From the NCBI GenBank assembly GCA_024291935.2, contig CM044309.1, positions 101,732,628 through 101,796,627 on the forward strand: DNA of 64,000 bases, written 5' to 3'. Below, piece by piece: positions 46,756 to 60,200 of this stretch. The DNA comes from Okapia johnstoni (lineage: Eukaryota; Chordata; Mammalia; Artiodactyla; Giraffidae). How positions within the stretch are numbered: the first letter of the stretch is position 1; every line of letters starts with the position of its first letter. A program made the translations under genes and the position numbers. The notes beneath the pieces are model-generated. The model was not told the DNA's origin and made no database searches. It was given only the letters and a program-made list of their open reading frames with translations.

Positions 46756-46840
46756 AAGAAGACCTATCAGTGCATCAAGTGTCAGATGGTTTTCTACAAT
46801 GAATGGGATATTCAGGTGCATGTTGCGAATCACATGATTG
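46756..46840 (+). CDS. ZNF521: ZNF521 85-bp zinc-finger exon (exon 5 by human numbering)
   Basis: A short coding exon encoding 28 residues plus the first base of the next codon. It starts with Lys-Lys-Thr-Tyr and contains one complete C2H2 finger: Cys-x2-Cys at YQCIKC and the His pair in HVANH. The acceptor is a T-rich tract ending tttctcag at 46755; the donor is ATTG/gtaagt at 46840/46841, a strong consensus. Its entry phase (0) fits the end of the large exon at 12935, and the exit phase (1) needs a following exon starting in the second codon position. That exon, which should carry the last three fingers and the stop, was not found in the remaining 17 kb. This exon is too short to be seen in an ORF scan and was recognised by its match to the expected ZNF521 continuation. 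Confidence 0.96.
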
Positions 46841-49800
46841 GTAAGTGACACTCCGAACCTTCTTACAGACAGATTTTCCTCTTCCTTGTGTACATCAATG
46901 CCTATGTAATTAAACAGAGTTAAAGATGAATTAATTGTTCAGCCATCAATGATTTACCTAGGCATGATTGATTTTTTTATTACTATTATTAGGCCTGATA
47001 AAGCATTAGCACATTTTATTTTCTGCAAGGGCTAGTTTAGACTTCTGCAGAGGATTATATATCTACTGCCAGTCAAAACACAGGTGATTAACAAATTAAA
47101 CTTCTAATCATTTTTGCATTATTGAAAACTAACAGGAATGGTTAATGAACTGGATGTTAGCTTTCCATAGAGTTTTAGACAGGTTTTAATTTCAGAAGTT
47201 ATTATGGTAATGGCACTGCTGTGTGTTGCTTAAGCATCTTTGTATCCAAATCTAAAGTGGTGAGTTTTTGTGATAGGGAAACATAAATAATTTAAATTGC
47301 CGTAAAATAATTTTACATGTATGGTTTCAACAGCCTGGAAGTAATCATGATCATAAAGATCATGTAAAGAATTCAGTCGTCATTTTTTATTCCCCACCAA
47401 ATTTTATGCAGATTTTTATAAAAGCAGTTCGGGTAAAGATCTCTGAGGTTACTCTAAGCCTGTGTTTTCAGGGATTTTGCATTTTTCACATGGGCTAGAG
47501 CTAAAAGGATAATTTTTTCACTTACTCTTATTGTCCCATTATCCCTTAATTCCTCTGGGGTTACCTCCTATGTTTTAATTTGATAAGCACTTAGTAATAA
47601 CACTAAGAATTTTACCAGCCAATTAAACTTTGTCAAGCAGATCGTTTTCTACTAGTAAAATGACAATTGCTGTTACTTTGTACTATTTTTGTCACTCATT
47701 TGTGTTTTTACATGATGTGATTTTTTTTATTTCATACTGCTTTCATGGTATTTTATAATATCAAATTATTGTGATATGATATTTAAAAAGTCTGATCAAC
47801 CTCATGCTCTCTATCAAACTGTAAAAAAGGAAAGAAAATTCAGCATTACAGACTCTGAACTCCTTTTCAGGGGTAAACAAGTTTCATCATACACTTAATC
47901 AGCTGCATTCTAAGAGGGTGCAGTAGAAGGGTTGCTCCAATTATTATTACTGATCCTTACAACCAGCTATATAACAAAATTTCTAATGACTTTGTAGCTA
48001 TTAATGAAGATGAAGTAAAAAGTATGTTGGAAACTTTATTAATAGGTTTTCAGTAGGATTTGCTTTATAGTTTTCAAATGATGATCTTTAGGAGGATTAC
48101 AGTTTACAAAAGACTAAGCATTTAATTATACAATATGCAGCTCATACCTAACAGCTAAAATATTGGTTACTTTTTCTCTATATTTTCCAGATATAAGTAC
48201 TAATATTATTAGTGATTTTCCTCCACATTAAATGGAAATACTCTTAAATGTGCCAGAATAACATTGACAGTTTTACTGAGTGTTCAGAAGATAATGAGAA
48301 CATGTAAGAGAGACTGAAATGTTTCTTATGTTTTCCTTTCTATTTTGGATTCCAAAAAATACTCTATGTAAACTTTCAAAATGGACTGGCTTGGGGGGAA
48401 ACACATGGCTTTGAAAAAATGAATTCTTCTTTCCAAATATGAGTGTTAATATTTTCCATCTCTTTATTTCTTGAGTAGAGCTTACTGGTGGCAGTCAGTC
48501 ATGATTCTTCATTAGGCCACAGTTTTACAAGGGTGTTAGTGAAAATATTTCTTGGAAGTTTGCAGCTTATGGAAAATTTAGTGAAACATTGTGCTCTGAT
48601 TAGTTTTATTCTTTGTAAACTTGTTTTTGGTTCTGGATTTATTATTTATCCCAGGGCCCAGCTGAACAAATGGAATATATTTTCAACACGTTATTAATGT
48701 TCTTTTGCCAAGTAGAATCTGAATGGAATGCTGAGCATGAGAAGAATTTTTTATTTTAGTATCATTTGTCCAAAATGTTCATTGGTTTGGCCTGGGCCTT
48801 TTTTAAAATTGCTTTATACCTTTCATTTGGTATTTCTCTTAATATTCCTTGCATCATTAGTGCTTCCCCAAAGCTTCCCCGCCTCTACCTTATGGTGGAT
48901 TAATATGACACTCACCTCCTCTTGGGATCTGAACGTTTAACAATTCACCTTCCATCAGAGAAGAAAATTCTATTCCTTTTCACAGAGGGCCTAGGTAGTT
49001 AATATTCATGCTATTTTTTAATAATAAAATATGTAATTCTCTTACACTTGAGGCCTAAACAAAAGAATAGTAGCCATTTAATTGTTATATCTGTTGACCA
49101 TGTATCCAAGTCCTTACATTTCTTCCCCTCTGCATTGTTAGTATCTAGAGAGAGAGAATGTGTACCCCGGAGGATGCCACAAAGGCTAAGATATCCCTTT
49201 TTAAAATCCCAGTGTGATGCTTAGTTTTTCAAATGAGGCAGGCAGCATGATTCTGTTGGCTAAAATACCTCCATTGAGGGTAGGTATTTTTAGGTTGTGT
49301 ATCTGTATATGTTTTTTTGTCTAATCAAAAAATAATCTCAACCGGACTTTTAGCAAGGAAGAGGGATTAGAGGCTATCTGAAAAGCCTCTTACTCTTTTT
49401 GTTAAGAGGGCCTATGGTGTTTTTACAGATTTTGTTTTCCATTTCAATCGGTCTGGAGGAGAGATTATGTCACCTGATGGAAAACAGGGTGTGCAGATGA
49501 CCCAATGAGGTGTGACTTTAAACTCCTTCTTTGACCAAGTCATTTGCATTTGCTTCTACGCAGCACACATGTTTTAATGCAGTTTCAATGTCAGGGAACC
49601 TCCACGCTTCTTTCTGGATGCGCTGGTCTCAGACTATTGGCCAGGGACATTTGTGAAAGGAAACACATCAGTGTTTCTACCAGGTATACACTGGAGATGC
49701 TGTGCCGAAGTGCCATTTTGCAGTGAGGTGTGGACACGTGCTTTGAGTTGCAGGAATAATTACTCAATAAACATGCATTTGGGATTTGACTTATGTCTAT

Positions 49801-52800
49801 TAAGGAAAAAAGAAAACCTCCCTCTCGATTGCATTTTGACACAGTTTCAGTAAGAACAGTAGGCGACTATTTAGAGGTTTCTCTTCTTTACACACACACA
49901 TACACACACACACCCCGCAAGAGCTACAAAACACTTTAACAGCTTTCCTGGGGGAAAGATTTCCCTCTTTTAAAGTCTGCACGGATGAAAAATTTTTTCT
50001 TGTCTTCCTTTGTTTCTTTCCCATAGTTTACACTGGCTTTTGACCTGAGAATGCAGAAAGAAGCCATTGTGCATTGTGTCCTTTAATTCATTATTCACTC
50101 GTCTCTTTCTATCAGCACAGTAAATATTTATTGTTTTTCCCCCGTTTGATATTTCTATTATTATTATTATTTGGTATGGATTAGCACAGATAGTGATGAG
50201 ACCAGAGAATGTAAATGTGTTTCACCCAGCAAAGGGATTGCCTCATATAAAATTATGAGGCTCAACAGCAGTAGAGTAAATTTGTAAGTGCTCTGAATAA
50301 AGGGCTGTTAGGCATGCGATAATATAAAGAGATGACATTGCCAAGAACTATTTATGAGAAGCTTAATTTTTTTCACTCTGATAATTCTTGACCAATAATT
50401 ACCAGCCTCTAATTATCTATTTTAGTTCGAAAGAAATTTCTATCACTACGGAGGCTGGCATTGCAACTAGCGCATAAATCCCCAAAGAGACCAATGTGTT
50501 CCAAACAGCCACAAACAACTGTCTCATGAAACAGAGTGAGCAAATTGCGAGCGGCTGGTGGTAGACAACCAGCAGTAGGCTCACCATCGAAGGCCAGTCA
50601 GCTTGACAAAGAAATGATCAAAGGGGAGAAATACCATTATCCTTGGAATTGATTGCTGCGGTCATAGCCTTTGGAGGACAAGTGGCCAGGGTATAGCATA
50701 GCCATTTCCAGCCCTTGCTTTCAAAGTTCTTGGATGGAGAATATGAAGGGAATGAGTATAAACCATTTACCTAAGAACTGTTTGAAATTGGCTTAGAAAT
50801 GATTACTTATTAAGTTTATTTTTCATATGATCGGAAAGACCAGTTAGAATAGCAAAATTGTAGCTAAGGTGGCAGAGTATACTCTTTTGTGAAAAAAAAA
50901 AGGGGGGAAATCAACAAATAGTCAGTAACAGATGTGTCCCAGATGGATCAGGGTGACATTTAGTGCATTGGAAGCAGTAAATGTATTTATCTCTTAGTGA
51001 AGCAAAACTAGAATTTGGGACTATAAGGGACAACTAATATAAAAACATGGATGCATAGATATTGAATATTTTTATTCAGATCTCTAATACTCCATGCTTT
51101 ATGGATAGTTACAGTTTTTAAAATATCTAGGAAAGGATTCAAGCTTTCCACAGTGCACGCAGGACAATATCTACCCTATGTATTTTGTTCCATGTGATAT
51201 AAATCACTGATTTTAAGACAGAAAGAATGCATAGATCAGTTTTGTACAGTGTGCTGAGATTTCTGTCTGTGCTTGTGGCAAGTGCCATTCATATATTCTG
51301 AAATTTGCTTGATGCCCAAGGTCACAAATGGCATCCTTTTCCTTCTGTTTCTTTAGTCGATGGTGTGCTATGCAACTAATCTTCATTAGTTTTGTGATAT
51401 TCAGCATCACTTCTGAAACATTCCAGCTTGAGTGCTCTTGCTTTAGAATAGACTAAAACCAATATTTTGAGGTTTGTAGTGGTTTGGGATTTTATGTGTC
51501 TGAAGGGGAAATATCCAAAGATATGTATCTCTGCATAGGAAGATATAGAGCCATGTTGCTCTTTAAATGCTCAGCTCTCATTGGCTGCTTTTTAAAAAAC
51601 ATGATTATGGTGGATCTACAACAATGCATATATGGGTCGGTATTTATATATGTGTGTCTACCTGCTCTGTCCTAAGAAGTTCAACGTCCATAAGTTCTCT
51701 AGAGTTTACATGAGTTCTAAATGAGAAGACTATTGAATTTTTTTAAGTCATCTTCAGTTGATTGCTTACAAAACACAGGGAATTAAGAAATAAGCATTTG
51801 GTGTTAAATATGTTGAAATACTGGCTAATTTCATCAAGAGCTGGATTAAAAAAGATGAAATCTGGGCAGTTTAATGGTAACAGAAAGCTACCCTCATGTG
51901 GGCAATGCTGGCTTATTTGAAAAGCCCATAAAGGGTTTCTACATGGACCATACAAAAGGGATACTTTCTCTTTAATAGCCATCTGTACAGGAGAGATGAG
52001 AAGTGGGCCAGGTCATCTCTCCTCAGCTGTCATGATATTAACGTAGGTAATGGAGCAAGCTCGGCATTCTGCTGGGTGTTGTTTTTCATAGATGTTCATC
52101 GATTTACACAGATAATTCTATTTATTTCTTCGAGTTGGTCCAAGTGAGCCCGGCAGAATAACAAACACCAAAGCATTTCAAATGACTTTATCTTTGTTTG
52201 CCACGTAACTTTTGTCTAAAAAAATGGTGTCACACCTACTGTGCAGATGGCGGCATGATTTGTAAACCAGCCAAAACATTTAAACAAATGTGTGATCTGG
52301 GGATAGATTTAAATAAAGGATAAAATGGAGTGTGGGCCACAAATTCTAATAATCAGATGATTTTAAGTTGTGTGCAGTGTGGAGTGATGGTCACAGCGAT
52401 GGCAAAGAAAGCTTGCCAGTGACAGCAAGGTGCCTCACAGCTCTCCGCATGGCGCCTGTGGCCCGGCAGGCCTCAGTTTGAGAACCACACATTTGCCGTA
52501 CAGCTGGCAGCTCTGTATGGGGACATCAGATAAAACTTATGTAAAATGAAGTGTTATTGCTTCGTATGAAATCGTTCAGAGAGGGAATCCGCAGACAGTA
52601 ACTGAAAACAGAATTCATGGTACCAATGAAGCAGACTGTAAATATGAAGAGGGTTTAATTATCTGCGCAATTTAACAAAAATTCAAGATATATTCAGAAA
52701 GGACATACGCAGGCATAAATAGAACGCGGCTACACCGTTGAACGAGTGCAAAGGGAGGACACAGGAAACGACCAGGCTCCTCTATACCATCAGCCTTCCT

Positions 52801-53367
52801 AAAAACAAAGACAGTTTAATATAAAAGCAAAAAGAGCTTAAAAAAAAATCTTTTTGAAATAAGATCCAGTTGTCAAGAGCTCATCTTGATTCTTTGGATT
52901 CTTATTTCTGAAGCCACTTTTCAAGAAATCTTTGAGGCCTCTCTCTTATGTCAGTGTTAAGCTATTAAAAGACACATCAGAATGTCAACACTTGTTTTGT
53001 GTTTTAGCCTGCATCTAGCAGCTTTAATTTACAAGAGTGAAAAATACTGGTGGTGAGTGGAGTTTCTACCTTACAAGCCCTTAAGAAAGCTTCTCAGACA
53101 TTTCTCGTCACGTTCATTTTCCCTGAGGCTGGGGGTTTTCACTGAGGCCACGGACAGATGGAAGATCCAGTTTCTTGTTCCTTTTTAGAACACACGGTCC
53201 TAAAAGAGACCTCATAAGAAAGTTGTTACCAGCAGAATTATGGAGATGCCAGCCTGCCTTCCTAGGCTCTGTACAGAGATACTGGGCAGGATCTGTGCCA
53301 GATAGAAAGTTCCATGTGACTGTCTGAGACACGCTGGTGGGGCTTCTGGCTCTGGTTTTGTCCTCTC
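46841..53367. other. 6.5 kb of mostly single-copy intron
   Basis: No young transposon was recognised. It contains an octamer ATTTGCAT (49542-49549), a short CA tract near 49893-49914, and a moderately GC-balanced stretch at 50430-50620. Short ORFs show no domain. It may hold conserved regulatory elements. Confidence 0.5.
52425..52522. repeat. Duplicated non-coding segment, copy A
   Basis: About 98 bp starting gcaaggtgcctcacagctct and ending gcagctctgtatgggg. It aligns with 54040-54136 at roughly 89% by hand count (about ten mismatches, one gap). It is not a repeat family I recognise. Confidence 0.85.
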
Positions 53368-53376
53368 CTTTGACTT

Positions 53377-53576
53377 CCCTGGAGGCTCAAGTGGTAAAAA
53401 ATCTGCCTGCAATGCAGAAGTCCCAGGTTCGATCCCTGGGTAGGGAAGATCCCCTGGAGAAGAGAATGGCAACCCGCTCCAGTATTCTTGCCTGGGAAAT
53501 CCCATGGACAGAGGAGCCTGGCAGGCTACAGTCCATGCGGCCACAAAGAGTCAGACACGACTGAGTGACTAACACA
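53377..53576 (+). mobile_element. Bov-tA SINE with 9-bp target-site duplication
   Basis: Head ccctggaggctcaagtggta, end gactgagtgactaacaca. ctttgactt occurs at 53368-53376 and 53577-53585. Confidence 0.95.
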
Positions 53577-53740
53577 CTTTGACTTGCTGGAGAATATGCC
53601 ACAGGGCATATCCGTCCACTCACCATTAGATATGTTGATTATCAAATGGGGGTGATTGTCTGCTTCTGCATGAAGTTTGCAAAACATTTCTGAATGGAGG
53701 GCGGGTCAAGTCATCCACCAAAGATAAATAGAGGGATCCT

Positions 53741-53744
<4 letters not shown>

Positions 53745-53785
<41 letters not shown>
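53745..53785. repeat. (AC)n microsatellite
   Basis: About 20 uninterrupted AC units; likely length-polymorphic. Confidence 0.97.
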
Positions 53786-53787
<2 letters not shown>

Positions 53788-56700
53788 CCCAGATACGCAT
53801 AGGCATTGTGACCTAATTCCTCAGGATCAGTTCAGACGCATAAAGAGAAAAGGTGGCTGATGACCTATTTCCATAGGTGATTTCCTGGTGGTGAGGCCAT
53901 TCCTAGCAAGTAAACAAAGGAATGTGGAGAGTGGGTGTTGAACTTCAGCGGCTCATATTGTTGCATTTGGTGAGCTGATGAGCTTCCTAGGTCACCTTTA
54001 GAATTATGCCTATGACAGCAGCAGCTACCTGCCAAGATTGCAAGGTATCTCACAGCTCTCAGAATGGCGCCTGTGGCCCGGTAGGCCTCAGTTGGAGGGT
54101 ACACATTTGCTGTACAGCTGGCAGCTCTGTATGGGGCAGCCGTGTGGGCTGTTAGGGAGCTGGAAAGGAGACAAGCATGAAATTTCTTCTAACCCCAACT
54201 CTGTTTTTCTGTACTGTTGGCTGCTTCTCAGTTCCTTGACAAAAAAAAAAAAAAAGAAAAGCAATCAGGCACCCTTTAATCCGCCTGTGATTACCACTGG
54301 TATAAAAAGAGAAGCATAATGAGGAAAAATGCCTCGTTTTGTTGCCTTCAAAAGCCAACAAATTGGAGTTAACTTGACAGGAAGTGGCTTAATAATTAGA
54401 TTATTTATTTATTCCTGACACATATCCCCCTGTTACTAGTCTCAGGAGACCCTGTAGATGGTACGATTTTCAAGCTGCCATTACTTCGCTGTCTTCTGTG
54501 AACAAAGAAGCTACTGTCTATCAGTCAATTAAATGCACTCTTTAAGCGGAGGCTGCGAAGTCCTCAATGGAGAGAGCCCTGGGACGCTGTGGCTGATGAT
54601 TCTTTTCTCTGTACTGTACATCACACTCTCAACTACAATCCCCACAGAGATGGAATAAAGTCAGGCATTAAAATATCACTTGTTGATTTGTTTGCTAATG
54701 AAGAGCCATTGAAATGTTTGTGTATTTATATGGCAAAATTGTTGATAAAAGGGCCGACTTGCCTGTGTATCTTAGTTCATCTGCCGTGAGTGCTTATTTA
54801 AGAACTATTAAAATTAAATTCAACCCACAACGGAAGTAAAAAGAAAACTCTGAGATAACAGGAGTTTTCTTATGACGTTCATCACGTCAAGTGACTTAAG
54901 GCAGGGAAAATGGAGACGTGGCATTATTTCAGTCCCTGACTTATGTTGCATTCAGCCAAACACCTTGTTTTCTCTGATGTAAAAATGTGTAAATCTCTTT
55001 TTCAGGGAATCTGGGAGCCACAGTTTTATGTAGGAAAAGATACGAGAATCTGTTTGTGAGAATAATGTCCTGAGAAATTTTATAAAGCTGAATGGCGTTT
55101 TGGTAGCCATTTCTCTAATTCAGTGAAATAGGTGCAGAAGTTTTTATGAGAAGCTTAGTAGCGGGTTTTATAACCACTGACTTCCCATCTCTCTATGTTC
55201 CTCCTCCTGTTTTCTTTTTTTTTTTTTCTGTTTTCTTTTCTCAGCATTACTTTATTTCCATCTACGCGGTGGTGACTTTTTGATCCCTGCTTAGTCAAGG
55301 TTTTTAATCCTGCAATATATTCATCACCTTCTTACTACTTCCTGTTTACTATGTACAAAGCATGCCTTTGCTAGACCTCTCAGGCTCCCATTAATTGGTT
55401 TTAAGAGTACATCTGTTGTTAGCTTGGAGGGCTCAAGGTCTGCCTAGGCTGAACGACTCAGACAATATTATGACAGCTCTCTGCTGAAATATTTAGCCAT
55501 GGCTCTGCCATTGAAAGGAATAAATTTGGAATTGAAACCAAAGCCACTGAACACTGGAAATTGTCCCCACTTCTTCCCATCAGGCTTCATAACTGTAATC
55601 AAGGCTTGAACTGTAGTTTTCATGATTACCTGACAACAGGCTGTGAAGAATTAATTCAAGCTACCATCAGATGGCCGTATTCCTTATTTCTACCTTGTTA
55701 TTCCAAGTCATTTTGTTAGAAAAAGCTTAGATACTCGGAGGTGTTCTGTAATAGAAAATGAATTCGAAACCCTTTCATTAATTGGTGATTAATATATTTC
55801 AGGATTAGTTTAAGCAGGGCCCTACCTCCTGCCCAGTCAAGTATGTTCTGGTTAATATCCAATTATCTGCACCTTCGTAGTTATTATGTCTTAATATTTC
55901 GGATATGATAACCAGAAACTTGAGAGTCATGCTAATGAGGAGCATAGAACAAGAATTAACCAATGACATACTCAATGATCCTTGGTGAGGAAAGAATCTC
56001 TTTTTTCCCCCTTAACACATTACTTCAGCATCTTCTGAGCACTGGCTGAAAACTAAGACCTTCAGCTGCAGCAGGCCAGAATGGGAAAAGCCAGTCATGT
56101 TCTCCTTTTAAATAATAATAACCTGAATGCACAGTGCTTAAGTTCACCTAAGAGCATGGTTTAAGTTCATTTCATGGAGAATCAGAATAGGAAACAGAGG
56201 GCTGGTTTCTCTTTCCCAAACAGGAAGCATCACATCCTTTATCTTTTCCTTTTAACAGAGCCACAAGTTGTTACCTCTTCAAAGGATGTTTTAATTCAGA
56301 TTAATTTGAAATGCCTTTAATAGTTCACAAAGGAAACACCTTTCCCTGCTAACCTTTTATCCTCTTACCCTGCCCTCCCCCCATAAATCACCATGCTGTA
56401 CACATGTTGCATCTCTATTTAATTTTTTTTGCAGGGAATTTCACTTTTGCCCAATCTGACCTAGCTCCCCGAGCAGCGCCTGCTAGGGTGGCGTGTGCTG
56501 CTTCAAACCACACAGCTTTCAAAGAGTCCACATGGTACGTTGCCCCTTTATATGCTGTATTGTAATGAAGCCACATCAGTAAATTGCAGTGAAGGGTGAT
56601 TGTTGCACGGGGATCACTACTACACCTTAGGGTCCATTTGCACCAGATTATTCTTTTTATTGTTATTATTACTTCCCATCTCCTTTACTCTCTTGCCGGT

Positions 56701-57152
56701 GAACTTGCTCTTGGCCACCAGTGCAACACAGAGGGGATCTTAAGGAAGACTGCAGGCAGCGTGTTTTTTCTCTTAGCCCATACCAATCACCATTCAGTTC
56801 CAAACCTGGGTATCCTGGGTGGCTTGGTGGGACCTTATTGATGCTGCTTTACCCTGTGGACCCTGTTCATAATGTTCCTCATCTTCATCTTCTTAGAAGA
56901 ACAAATTTACTGTGAATAAAAGTGACCCATTTCTTTTCATATGTCTCATCTAGATGTTATAAATTTACCCTCAGGATGATCAATTCATTTGACCCTTCCC
57001 CCAGAAAGATTTAATAATTTACCCAGGGGGCTTAAGCAGGATCACTGTTTAGGGAAAGATTTGTATTTTCTGTATCTTCTTGAGCTTCCTTAAAACACAG
57101 AATAAAGTTATTATGAGTATTGTACATGTTAGTATTATCTCTTTACAAAATA
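53786..57152. other. Mostly single-copy intron
   Basis: It contains copy B of the duplicated segment and an A run at 54241-54255, but no gene or young transposon. Stretches at 54390-54600 and 55400-55960 are AT-rich with TAATTA- or TCAATTA-type homeodomain-like words; this is suggestive only. Confidence 0.5.
54040..54136. repeat. Duplicated non-coding segment, copy B
   Basis: About 97 bp starting gcaaggtatctcacagctct, same orientation as copy A and 1.6 kb downstream of it. The longest shared exact runs are atggcgcctgtggcccgg and gtacagctggcagctctgta. Confidence 0.85.
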
Positions 57153-57287
57153 GGGGCTTCCCAGGTACCTTAGTGGTAAAGAATCTGCCTGCCAATGCTG
57201 GAGACACAGGTTCGATCCTTGGGTCAGGAAGATCCCCTGGAGGGCTGCAGTACATGGGGTTGCAAGAGTCAGACATGACTGAGTAAC
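57153..57287 (+). mobile_element. Bov-tA SINE with internal deletion
   Basis: The head gggcttcccaggtacctta and box-B region are intact, but after agatcccctgga the central body (gaagg...ggagcc) is missing. It resumes at gggctgcagtacatggggtt. Confidence 0.93.
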
Positions 57288-60200
57288 TAAAGCACACACA
57301 CTCTTTTCAAAATAGCCTATTTCCTGACCCTGACCAACCACTGTCGCTCAGTAACTGATAAAAAATAGTGTGGATTTAAGTCAAGGATCCTGTGTTCTTA
57401 TTAAACAGAGCTATGAACAAGGTTTTAGCTTGAGTTATTCTTTGTAAATTTGGGGTGACAGTTTAACCCCTCTGCTGTCATAATTTTAGTATCTGTGTCC
57501 ATTTGTTTTTCCAAATGGTTAGGGCAACTCTTGTTCTGTGTTTTTTTTTTTTTTTTTTTTTTTTATAAGGCTGGGCTGCTGTGCAGCATTCAAACTAAAA
57601 TGTAGAATTAGAGCTGACACACCTTCAATTGAACTATCAAGTCTTTCAAAATGGCTCAGCCAGTGACGCCAGGCCCGCGCTGTTCAAGTATACACCCTTC
57701 CGATTGCGGGCCAAGGGGCATTGATTTTGAGCTGTCATTTCTCATGCACATACTGTAGAATTGAAATTTAAACCTTAATCCACTCAGTAATGCAATTAAT
57801 TTTTAATGTGCAGTAATACTAATTGAAATAGCCTGAATTTAGTAAGTCACCGCAAGACATTCTCCAAAGCAAGACTCTCCACTGAGAACAGGGGAGGACA
57901 GACGATCACTGTTCCAGTGTTTACAGGATAAATGCTCACTCTGCAGACCTCCAGTGGCAAGGGGAGTTCTTTAGGCTAGAGCATATCTCAATGTGAATAG
58001 AAATATCTTTTCGGAGAGAATTCTTACTTTCTACCCACTGCAACAGGCCATAAGATTTCTGATCAACTATTTTCTTTTTTTTAAAAAAGCATAGTTTTAG
58101 TTTAAAATATCTTAACAAGCTAAAGGCAAAAAATGTATTAACCTGTTTTTTAATGCAATTATGAATAGTTGCAAATGAAATTACCTGCCAACAATGTCAT
58201 AGTCAAAAGCATCGTTTCAGTGGACAATCTCATTATATGATGTGCATTTGAGATACTGTTTCCAGACTGGATGAATATATGTATTTGATCAGCTGTTTGT
58301 AAATCTATTGCCTTGTTTTGGTGTATGTATATTCCTGTGAATTGAAAATACCCCCTACTTTCTTTTATTTCCAACTGTGTTGCTTTGCATGCTCTTTCAA
58401 AATAGGCTTTTAAATGTTTTGTGAGGTTTCTTTTTTGCTAGGCCAGAGCAAAGCAAATTTTGTACAGTAAAACCAAATAGGTTTCCAGTTATTTCTCCTC
58501 TAAAAAGGCTCTCTAACCACATTTATCTGCTAGTAAATGAGGACTTTTTAAAATGCATCAGTTCTGCTGATGAATGTGCTTGCAGAGTGTTCAAAATGAG
58601 CAGAAGCATTAAGTTTTAGAAAAAAGGCAAGCACTGTATATCATGCTTTCATGGCTCTCACATTATAGTATTTAATAAGCCAATAGTGCTGTTAAATATT
58701 TAGTAAAGTTTCCCTCATAGCCCTGCCATCTATTCAAATGGGATTTGAAGACATTTTTGCAGCACATAAGTAAAAATGATGTTACAGAACTTGAAGCAGT
58801 TGTAGCGTGGCATATTATCTAAATAAAGTGTGGGTAACATGGTAAAAATGAGTTCAAGAGATTCACACCTACCAAAAATACCTAAATCAGTTCACATTCT
58901 TTGGATTAAGGGTTCGACCTGGCTTTCATTTTGTCACTGTTAAGTCAAAGTGCTGTAGGGATTATTTACATAGAATCTTAAAATGATATTATAACATGTT
59001 TTTGAAAAAGGAGGCTCTTATATTGTAATGATTTTGAGCCATTCCTAGTATCTCAGTTGAGCTTTATAGTAGACATTTTTTCTTTTTCACTGAATAGAGG
59101 GAGAGAAAGAAAAAGAGATGAGGCAAAACCAATTTATAGTTTGTTCAGAACATATTTTCAAATCAGATTGGGGTATATAGTAAGTGAAGTCTTCATAGCA
59201 TCTGTTTTGGGTATGCTATGGCAAATACCAAACATTAGACAGATACTGTTGTACAACACTGATAAAATGCATAATGGATCATCTTTTTCAATTTTTCCTT
59301 ATAATATTTGATGGTTATTATCCAAATAACAATAATTGCTCTTTTAATCTGGAATGGAAATTGGTTTCTAAGATCCTTAGTGAACATATTGCCAATAAAT
59401 GCGCTGCTGACATCATGACTGTCATTGTGTTAGTGACTTAGAATTTACACGTAAACCTTTCAGTGCTTAAGAGTACTATTAGTTTTGAAAGTATAAAGAT
59501 AAAGGCTGGTCGTTTGTCTTATGTGTAACACATCTCGTTCTTCTAGGAGCCTATTTGCTCAATTCTGATTTTCACCCTGTTTTATATGCAGCCAGTGACC
59601 ACAGTATTCATTCAAACTGCACAGAGACTCATGTCATCTGTAAAGCATGGCTTACTGATCTTATTTGCTATTTGTATTCTCATAAGAAGAAACCTAGGAT
59701 TCATGCGATTGGGGGAAATATATTTCTTTGTCGAATTATGTATATCACATGTACGTTCGTTGCAGGAATTTCATAATGAAGGATGGATAAAGGAGACAGC
59801 TTTAGGTATACATGAAGCAGAAGGGAAGGAAAGTGATGCAGGGTTCATATATAGGTGTGTTTAATATGCAGTGCTTGATGTATGTTGACCCCAGGTTACA
59901 AGACTAGAAAATCCCATTTTCCAGCTTGTTTCAAATGTGGTAAAAATGCTGCTTCAGTTGCTTTATGCTACTCACATTGGGAAAGGTGCTTATCCTGTGA
60001 TAATTATCATCAAGGAATATTAATGCGTTCAGCATTTGTAACCCAAAAACTCATTATAGCTTAAGCTGTGCATCATCTGTGAAGAGAGAACTTTGCCAGA
60101 ATTCGCTCTTCACAGGGGTTGCCTCCTGCTTGCTGCGGAGTGGTCAGACTACTGCAAGAGGTCACTTAGGCTATTTTTGAAAGCTGAAGTTTTGCAGTTT

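Noticed and set aside
53745..53785. (AC)n tract as a regulatory Z-DNA site
   Set aside because: It is an ordinary dinucleotide microsatellite; nothing nearby supports a specific role.
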